The notes under the pieces were generated by a model. It made no database searches. It was not told the origin of the DNA and saw only the letters and a program-made list of their open reading frames with translations. From Asterionellopsis glacialis (Eukaryota; Bacillariophyta; Plagiogrammaphyceae; Rhaphoneidales; Asterionellopsidaceae): a DNA stretch of 52,136 nt. The first letter of the stretch is position 1; each line of letters begins with the position of its first letter. Location of the stretch: NCBI GenBank assembly GCA_014885115.2, contig WKLE02000838.1, positions 24,041-76,176 on the forward strand. Reading direction: 5' to 3'. A program made the position numbers and the translations under genes. Below, one piece after another: positions 44,395-52,136 of this stretch.

Positions 44395-46784
44395 GATTTT
44401 TTGGGTATTGCCGAATCACTTTCAATGTTACTGGGAGTGCATGTACAGTATATTGTATGGTGTATGGTGACCGAAATAATTGACGACGATCGCGAGGTGA
44501 CCTATACCATTTTCGCAAGCATTGTGGTGCCACCTTGATCTTGTCCCAATGTCAAAGTCGAAATGAAATGGGCAAAGGACACTTTCTTTCTTGCGGTTTT
44601 TGGGAGGATTTTTTTTTCCTACGCAATTTTCTACTGGTTTCTTTGTACTAGAGGATTCGATCGATTTCCGGCTGTCACTGCGACACACAACGCGGCAAAA
44701 TCAATCGAAATGGACCATGGCGAATATCAACGCATTTCTCATGATTTCGGCCTTGTGGTGCCAAGTTTCGGGTGTCTATATTATAGTCCTTTCATGTAGG
44801 AATCTAAATATGCTCGTCATGGGAGATGCACATTTCTAGAAGGCTAATTTTTTTGGCATTCGAACTTTTTTGTTCTGTTTTTTGTTGGAGAAATACTGTA
44901 TGCAGAGTTGCTCAGAAGACGAACGAAATAGTTAATCACACAACAACCATCTACATCTTGAATTCAAGCTTATCTATTTTGAAACGTTTCAATAGACAAC
45001 TGATAGCATAAATTCTGGGTCTCTTTTTTTAAATATGAATTAGCAAGGAAATACACGACATTGAAAAAAAAATGAAAATCACACAACACTTCTGCAACAA
45101 TTGCCTTTCGACTTTGTACGGGTGCGTGCAGCAATAACGAAGATTGATGATTATAATCCAAGATTATGTATGATTGGCGTAATAAAACAGTGGTTTGATA
45201 ATTCTTCAAATACAAAGAAAAGAAAAGTGACAGCACCGTCTTACTTATGAATATGTTGTATAACAAAGCTTGAAATCCAACAATCAAATACTATTAAGCA
45301 GACTTTTGTCGTACGGATGCATTCGCATACGTAGCTAAGTAACTAAGGACAAAGTTGATGAAAGAGTAGAAAGTAATTTTCTGAGTAGCTGCAGAAATAA
45401 ATAGACAACAATCAATAAAAAGAATAGAAAGCCGAAGTCCCATTTCCGAAAAAAAATAAAATTTGACTACAGTATAATACAACAATTTCACAAAAATGGT
45501 CGTGTGCTGTCTATTTCAACAATCAACACTCTGCAGTGTACTTTTGAGAGAACAATAAAATGATAATCAGTACATTTTGAATTAATCAATCAGGAAATTA
45601 CAACAAACAATAACGACGCCCTCACTGTTTCAATCCTTCATGGCTGCTCTGAAAACAAAGCAATCCTTTGCCACCACCTTGAGCCAAAAGGCAACATCAC
45701 TACCAACCCAAACCTTTGCCTCTTGGCACTCATCAACACCAATGCAAACCCCACAGCCGTCGCCATGACTGAATCCGGCCTCAACGAATCCTTCGAGGCG
45801 AAACTTCTTACACCTACAGTTTGCATCACTTTGACTGATAAACCATCTATCAACTTCCTTCCAAAAGACGACGATTTCCTCCTCACTGCCAAGTAATTTA
45901 TCTCGACTACTGGTACTAGCCCCTCCAGGAACTAATCTACGTAGGCTTTTTCTATCTTGATGAACAAACAGCTTTTAATCCTATAGCCCTAGAACGGTTA
46001 ATGAGTTGGAGTAAGCTTAGGACGTGGTGCGGTTGGGGGAGGACCATCATCGCAATGGAGTTCTATACAGGTTACATCACAATAAAATATTACAAGACAA
46101 CAAAAAGGAGAATAAGAACAAGAAATATGTGTAAGATTGTGGCGAGACTCTCTAGACTGCCTTAAATGAAAAATGCTTTGAATTCAAAATATCATCATTA
46201 TCTACAAAACATCATCTCGCTCTAGAGCTTCTAATTTGTGAGTGTATTCAATGACAAGTTATCGCTGGTGGAGCGCTTCGTGCTAAAAAATGTGAAAGAT
46301 TTTGAAATAGACTGTATCAAAGTCCCAGTTAAAATTTGTTGATGTTCTATGTTATTTATTTCGTTGTTAACCAACTCTTGTCTAGGAGTATAACTTTTTC
46401 AGCTGCTGCAGCCTTCTTTAGTTTGCCAAGAAGACCAGAGACAGTGTCATTCAAGCTATACGCTTGTAAATTGGACTTTCCTCTGTATGAGAATGAGGAC
46501 TTTGCACAAACAAGTTCCACACTCTAGAGAAACTAATCCAATAAAGTTGCGTCAAACCGCACCAAAAGCAGAGTTTGCACCAAATCAATGAAATTCTGAC
46601 ATTACATACCTATGGTTGGAATTATGTTCTCACTTAATCCAACAGCATTCTTCCAATATCTATTCGGAGTCATGTTATATAGGCAGGGAGTGAAAAAGAG
46701 GATCATATGATTGCGAAGAAAACTGCATTGTCCTTCCTCCAAAACGACCTCCCTCTCTATATCTAGCAATGACTCCTACTTTCG
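44395..46784. other. Intergenic region
   Basis: About 2.4 kb with no confident gene. It includes the likely promoter of the glycosyltransferase-like gene at its left end and a single open frame of uncertain meaning at 45567-45896. The rest is A/T-rich with short open frames lacking family features. Confidence 0.55.
45567..45896 (+). other. Open frame of 109 codons without a start near its 5' end, possible gene remnant
   Basis: The plus strand is open from just after a TAA at 45564 to the TAA at 45894. It reads plausible protein, for example ALTVSILHGCSENKAIL and TPTVCITLTDKPSINFLPK. Its first ATG is well inside, at about residue 67. It has a base composition unlike its flanks. It could be an exon remnant, part of a decayed mobile element, or chance. 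I do not recognise it. Confidence 0.25.
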
Positions 46785-48480
46785 TCATGGAGCACTTTTA
46801 GCAAATTTGTATCCACACATTTGACAAAAGTTTGCATCAGGCCTTGTGGAAAGTTCACCACAACTAGGACATGCCTTGCCTTTGTACCACGATGGAGGAT
46901 TCGAAGAATCAAAGTTATCAATTCCCTCTATCACCACTCTGTTATTAATATTATTGTCATTTGCTGCTTCATCGCCGCCGCCGCCGCTGCTGTTTTCTAA
47001 TGCAGATAATTTTTTCTTTCGTTCTTGTTTTTCCTTATCATAATCAAGCAAAGCTTCTACAAGGCTGGCAGCTTGTGCTGGTATGATTGTAACACCCGCC
47101 AATATAGAACCACTCACAACAAGCCGTCCCTGGAAGGTAACAGGAGTAATGTCTCCAAATCCTACAGTAGTAAGAGTTGTTAAACCAAAGTAGAGTGCTA
47201 TATGGACAGTTTTTCACCCAAAACGACGAAGAAGGAGGTACAACACAGACAAGAACCCAATATAAACATCAGTAAAATCATCTACATCTACATGTCCCTT
47301 GTCTCAACACAATTTTTGTTAAAAAAGACTCACCTGTAAAGTAATCAGGAATCAGTGGGTTTACAGTATGCTCTGCTGTATAGATCAGTCCTGTCGATAC
47401 AGACAAAAGCGTAAAGATAGATAGGACGACACGGGCAATGGCTAATTGATACGGTCGCACTTCTGTGGGTTGGATTCCAAGTGCCACACTAAACTTTGCA
47501 AAGGTATCAACATCTTCTAAAATCCGTTGTAATCTCAAAATACGAAGAAGTAATAAATTCACAAGTCCCGACTCGGTAAGTAACCATGGTGGGATCAAAT
47601 TATATATCTGCACAGCAAGACCGGTATCGCCGCTAGTTCCAGCTGAGGCAACAGCCGCTGTTTTTAGTAAAGGGATTGCAACCTTCCCTATCACCAATGG
47701 TAAAATTACCACCAATCCATCAATTAATGACAATGGTCTTGCCAAATACGACACTGTTAACTGCCCAGTAGAATACCATCGTAATGCAAATTCTAATGCA
47801 AAAATATATCCAATAGCATCTAATGCAAATTGATCAGCAGTAGCTGCAAATAATGGTAATGTAGGGACTGTCCCAATTGCTACCAAGAGAGATGACAAAA
47901 GGACTAGGACACATATTGTCAATTCAACAAAAGGTTCTGTCAATATTGATTCAATTATTTCTGTTCCAGGAAGGAGAAATAGATCACCATCATCACCATC
48001 ACCATCATTTTTAACTTGTTGGTCTCCTTGCACATTCAGTTGTTGTCCATTTCCACCTATTGTTGATTGCTTGGAACTCTTTTTTGTTGCAAGTCTACTT
48101 GGAGCTCGCTCCTCACAGATGAGGCATTCACGTTCTTCTGTCTTCTTTTTCTTCTTTTTACTTTGCGCGATTGCTTCTTCTTTCTTGGCTTTTGCATCAG
48201 CTTCTATCTCATCTCGTTGAATGACACGCAATAACGACAGGGAAGGTTGACGACCCTTGCGTCGAAAGGATGATGACGATGATGTATAGAAATAATTGTG
48301 CCGTATCCGATTATATTCATGGTGTATTATTCTACCATTACTGCTTCGCGGTATAGACGACAATGACGAAAATGCGTAAGACGATTTAGTTAAGCAAACC
48401 AAAAGAAGTAACGAAACTAGGTTACTCCTGATCGAGTATGCCCGCCGATCAGCACCGCGACAGATGACCGTCATTGACAA
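46785..48480 (-). CDS. Voltage-gated potassium channel, plastid-targeted, with C-terminal zinc ribbon
   Basis: Two exons, 48480-47334 and 47197-46785, splice in phase to 519 residues. A signal peptide (about 18-36) ends SSYAF, matching the diatom plastid-import junction, followed by a Ser-rich transit-like stretch. After a Lys-rich linker come membrane segments from about 180 on. The S4 helix has R313, R316 and R319 spaced by three (LLRILRLQRIL), and S2 has E230/R234. The pore lies across the splice: exon 2 begins LYFGLTTLTTVGFGDITP, with filter TVGFGD at 393-398. The C-terminus has CPSCGELSTRPDANFCQMCGYKF, a zinc ribbon (about 496-514), rare in Kv-type channels. By family knowledge it passes K+ and opens on depolarization. 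A role in thylakoid or envelope ion balance is inferred from targeting. Only four-to-six transmembrane helices can be counted by eye. Confidence 0.87.
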
Positions 48481-49182
48481 TCGGTCCTTGGCAATACTTT
48501 TAAAAACGCACGTCTCGGTACACTAGTGACTGTATAGATATCTGTGACAGCGTCGGTTCTGTCTCGCAATTGAAAATTTCTGACCGAAAGCTAATCAAAC
48601 CGTGGCGAAAGCCTGTAGGATAGTGGAACTTTTCCCTAACCCGAACTAACTTCTTCTGTTATTGATGACAAGAATGAATCAGCGAACTGAAAGGGAACAC
48701 ATCAGAACAATATCAATGGCTCCGACTCGAATATCTACACGGATGTACGGTAGGAACTCAGTACCAGTAATACCTGCTTGAAGAGAATTTTTTTAATATT
48801 CTTATTCTGATGTATGCCATCTCTGTTAAATAGTAGAATGTCAACTTTTGTGCCTTCTTAAGTCCACTTTTATTTTATAAAGTGAATCCTAAGTAATACT
48901 CGATTACACATTTTCAAGAATTGAAGATTTAGAAAGTAATTGCAGTGGTGATATTTAACGACATAATCGAAGTATCGCATATAAGTTTTTTTTGCCGAGA
49001 AGAAGTGACGCAATCGTTTCTCTCTTCTTGTTCTTTCTGCCTTCTTCGAGCCATTTTTTTCACTCTGACAAGAACAACAATGCTTTCAAAGGATCTATTA
49101 CACCCGCACGTTTCATTAAAAAAAGCATGCTGAATGCATAGAGTCTGTACGGCAAAGGATGGTTAAGACTTTTTGAGACTTT
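48481..49182. other. Intergenic region
   Basis: The left part upstream of 48480 should hold the channel gene's promoter. One near-copy of the dispersed motif (GTACCAGTAATACC, about 48761) is present. No gene is supported. Confidence 0.6.
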
Positions 49183-51423
49183 CTAATAAATTCCTTGCGG
49201 GTTGCAACCGTAGTATCCCATACAAACACCATCCTGTGGTTGCTGACTTTCCACAAAATATAACCATCCAATAGAGATTACACAGGAAGCAAGTATTAAT
49301 TGTAATGTGAAAGAAACAGTCTTCATGGGAAGTCTGACGAACACTTGCCATAAGAACCACGTTACACACAAGCCAATAAAACTGAGAATGGATGTCACCA
49401 TATCAGTACAACTGTCAGTTGCAACTACATTCTTTTCTTCTTTTTCTCGTCCCAAGAAGTCCACTCCTGTTTTCAATTCTTTACAACCTGCATTGTTAGA
49501 GCTAGATGATGCCTTTTTGTAAGAAACAAATGGCATAGGCTTTCCACCTGCTGAGGCGCCCATTTTGTTTTGCGATATTGCTGCTCTTGTGCTTTCACTA
49601 CTATCATTGCTATAGCAACAATGGTCCCCCTTTGTTGGTGAGCAAGCTGAATCAAAATCTGTTGCCAATTGTCGCACTGGTACCACTGCAGGTGACTTTA
49701 ATGGCGAAGTGACCTCGCCAGAGAGTCGATGGCCATCATTGCGAATAGGAGCAGGAGTTGCCGACTGGTTGGACATGGGTGATTTGTGATGTCCATTTTC
49801 ATCATAGTTCGTAAAAGGTGAGGGTATCCCTTGGGAAGATGGTTTAGAGTTTGGCGAAATAGTTGATTTGAAATTTTTTGGTGTATCATGAATAGCGGTT
49901 GATGGAACATCCAAGATTTGTCCTTTCCCATCGTTGGTAGTAAACATCCTATGCTCCAGAGCCTTTGCGACTTCATCTTGATCGATTGAACATGGTGTAA
50001 CAATTAGTTTCCCAGTAGGACCAGAAATGACACAAAGAGAAGCTCCTGATTTTTCATAATCAAGATATGAAGTAATCATATGTGTCAGTAATATATTGTA
50101 TGCTTTTGCTTCTTTTCTTACACGCTTCATTCCTGCAAATGTGGGATGTAGAGTACCATCTCCACCACCACCAACCACATTACACTCATCGATCCCATCA
50201 TTTCCAGCACTAGTAGTACACCCTCCAGGTTTCATCATGGCAATTTGTGATGTCAAACCTTCCTCTCTCAAATGCTGTGTATCTTCCGCTGTACTAAAAA
50301 GTACTTGACTTACGCTGGCTTCATGGCATGCCCTAATTAGAGTCAAAGCTTCCTTTTCTTCTTGTAAATCTTCAAAACGTTCCCAAAATTTTGTAACAAG
50401 GATAGCGCGATGTATTCCTTTCAAGACTTTAGATAATTCTTGAGTGGTGTTATTGTCTTGATGTATAACTTTAAATGTCACACGTTTCATTCGTAACATT
50501 TGAGTAATTTCATGGTTGAACGTCCCCAACAATACAACTAAGACATCTGATCCGGACGTAGCAAGAGATTGTACCATTGTTGTACATTCACCTGTATTCC
50601 GTTCATTAAAGAACACTGCTACTCTTTCTACAGTACTTCTAGTCGTTGTTGTTGCCGCTGTTGTTGCTGCTCCTACCATTGTCATAGGTGACATAATTTT
50701 TTTGTTTGGAGTCATTGTTTTTGTTGGCAAACTCATCTGTCCCGCTTGTATTCCATTTTGTACTAATTTATGAGGGGTTTGTGATGCATTCGTAGCCTGT
50801 TCTAAAGATCGCTTTACTTTTGGTGATATAATAGGCCGATTTACAGGAATTGTTGTCACGTTGTGGTCTTGTCGACTACTACTAATTCGTCTACCAGATA
50901 TTTGATGATTAGTTTGTTCTTTCTCTGCCTGTGTCACCTCCCTCTTTTTTTTGTTTTGCTGTGGCGTTGTGGGTACCAATGACGTATTCTTATTATTACG
51001 TTGATACGCATAATCTTCTACTAAACTTGCTTTTTTAGCAAAACTTAAATTATCATGTTTGAGTGCAGATCTTGTAATTGCATTTTTTGAATTTGCACTG
51101 TACTTTTTCTCCAATGACGATTCTGCCGACGATTTGGAAACATGTTGTATTGGTTTTCTGGCAACACTCGTGCTTTTGGTGATTTTTAGTTTTTCTTTTG
51201 TTGTATTTGTAGTTTCCGACGGTATTGCAGTTTGGATTGCATTCGTCCAGAATGAACCATGGCTTTTTGACCCAGAAACATTATTTATTGGTTTATTGTT
51301 CATCACCACTGGCTTCTTATGATTTATGGCTTTGTTTTGATTCGTTGCTGTAATTGTTGATGGTGAAGAAGTTGCGTTTTGGTCATGATATTTTGAAGAA
51401 TGTTGGCTCTGTATCGGAGTCAT
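49183..51423 (-). CDS. NmrA-like Rossmann-fold protein with C-terminal membrane helix
   Basis: A single exon encodes 746 residues. The first 260 residues are Ser/Thr/Asn/Gln/Lys-rich and probably disordered. From about 268, VERVAVFFNERNTGECTTMV begins a Rossmann-like unit, followed by LKGIHRAILVT, a helix ALTLIRACHEASVSQVLFSTAED, and HLREEG, matching the layout of NmrA-like NAD(P)-binding proteins. The glycine-rich GxxGxxG loop is degenerate (NTGECTT), so cofactor binding is doubtful. A central low-complexity part follows (about 500-670). Two hydrophobic helices near the C-terminus (about 677-697 and 703-725) suggest anchoring in a membrane. The substrate and role are unknown; NmrA itself is a redox-sensing regulator that does not catalyse. 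Call based on motif layout. Confidence 0.55.
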   Translation of the reverse strand: MTPIQSQHSSKYHDQNATSSPSTITATNQNKAINHKKPVVMNNKPINNVSGSKSHGSFWTNAIQTAIPSETTNTTKEKLKITKSTSVARKPIQHVSKSSAESSLEKKYSANSKNAITRSALKHDNLSFAKKASLVEDYAYQRNNKNTSLVPTTPQQNKKKREVTQAEKEQTNHQISGRRISSSRQDHNVTTIPVNRPIISPKVKRSLEQATNASQTPHKLVQNGIQAGQMSLPTKTMTPNKKIMSPMTMVGAATTAATTTTRSTVERVAVFFNERNTGECTTMVQSLATSGSDVLVVLLGTFNHEITQMLRMKRVTFKVIHQDNNTTQELSKVLKGIHRAILVTKFWERFEDLQEEKEALTLIRACHEASVSQVLFSTAEDTQHLREEGLTSQIAMMKPGGCTTSAGNDGIDECNVVGGGGDGTLHPTFAGMKRVRKEAKAYNILLTHMITSYLDYEKSGASLCVISGPTGKLIVTPCSIDQDEVAKALEHRMFTTNDGKGQILDVPSTAIHDTPKNFKSTISPNSKPSSQGIPSPFTNYDENGHHKSPMSNQSATPAPIRNDGHRLSGEVTSPLKSPAVVPVRQLATDFDSACSPTKGDHCCYSNDSSESTRAAISQNKMGASAGGKPMPFVSYKKASSSSNNAGCKELKTGVDFLGREKEEKNVVATDSCTDMVTSILSFIGLCVTWFLWQVFVRLPMKTVSFTLQLILASCVISIGWLYFVESQQPQDGVCMGYYGCNPQGIY

Positions 51424-52136
51424 CTTCTTTTTGTGTGTTCAAATATTTTTTTTTGAAAGAGATTAAAAAAAAATGTCAAGTCGTGATCATCCTCCCTTGT
51501 GTGACTACTCTTGTTATGAAATATATCAACCTCTGCTACCGTTTCGAAGGATTAACTTTTTGTTGGAAAGATAGTATGATTCCTATAGTCTAGGACCAGT
51601 GGTTTCGTATAATAACTACTCACTATCTGTTGCTACAAAAAAATCAATGAGCTTTGTCTAGTCGTGCCCTGGCTCACTCTAGACAGTTCCGTCCATTTCT
51701 GATTCGAAAGGAAATTTACAGTAACACAAAACTCTTTGTCTTTTTTCATGCTGTTGTGTGGCGACACCAATGAGGGAGTGAGCGGGCACAGGATAATGGA
51801 TCTCGGTTCATCGTTCTGGATTTACATATCATATTTATATCTTAAAACATGAATATGAGTATTTCTTGAATTTCTGAGCCCGAATATGTATTTAGTACTG
51901 TACCTGGTAATAAGTTTGCATTGTACTGTATGTGATGCTAAAATGATATTTTCGATGTGCTGTGGATAAATTGAACGGCGCACCCAATACTAACTGTAAT
52001 AGATATGGACCATATGACACCATCCCCGGTACCTGGTACACCTTGTAAGGTATACCAATCTTCCGTGCAAATTATATAATGACACCTTTTAGTGAAAAAG
52101 CGTGCTGTTGGGATTTCGTTGTCGCCGCGACAAAGC
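51424..52136. other. Intergenic region at the window end
   Basis: It contains copies of the dispersed motif (TACCTGGTA at about 51901 and CGGTACCTGGTACACC at about 52026). No gene is supported before the window ends. Confidence 0.6.

Overview
The window is nuclear DNA of a photosynthetic eukaryote of the stramenopile (heterokont) type, most likely a diatom. Three things point there. Two predicted proteins (the ABC-F ATPase at 16981-18918 and the potassium channel at 46785-48480) start with a signal peptide followed by a Phe-containing junction like the diatom ASAFAP plastid-import motif. Introns are few, short, and of GT-AG type. Domain combinations such as JmjC with HMG and AP2-like segments are also unusual. 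The species cannot be named from sequence alone. One assembly gap (146 N) lies at 24838-24983.

Layout. 0-5.5 kb: the propionyl-CoA carboxylase alpha subunit (minus strand) diverges from a TMEM18 homologue (plus strand) across a spacer holding a CAGA microsatellite. 5.5-16 kb: a five-exon chromatin-type gene joining AP2-like, HMG-box, JmjC and Cys-rich segments converges on a 1623-residue low-complexity orphan protein. 17-24.4 kb: a plastid-targeted ABC-F ATPase (plus) converges on a three-exon minus-strand gene of 1508 residues. That gene joins a membrane domain with an HEIGH motif, a class II glutamine amidotransferase, SIS-type sugar-isomerase folds and two EF-hands; it is the most novel object here. 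24.4-34.2 kb: repeat-rich spacer, a small secreted-protein gene with a decayed tandem copy of its 3' half, a six-exon golgin-84 homologue, and a bestrophin-family channel pseudogene. 34.2-42.3 kb: AT-rich, gene-free DNA with a TA-flanked MITE, an imperfect inverted repeat and a tandem repeat, ending in an intact tRNA-His(GTG). 42.4-52.1 kb: a type II membrane glycosyltransferase-like protein, a plastid voltage-gated K+ channel with a C-terminal zinc ribbon, and an NmrA-like membrane protein, all on the minus strand.

The genes do not form an obvious pathway or operon, as expected for a eukaryotic chromosome. Possible themes are organelle-directed functions (mitochondrial carboxylase, plastid ABC-F, plastid K+ channel) and the secretory system (golgin-84, glycosyltransferase, secreted protein). 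A short quasi-palindrome, GTACC-A/T-GGTAC, recurs in most of the larger intergenic stretches and is essentially absent from the coding exons. Exon boundaries were derived by hand from GT-AG sites, reading-frame continuity and family motifs; no database search was run.
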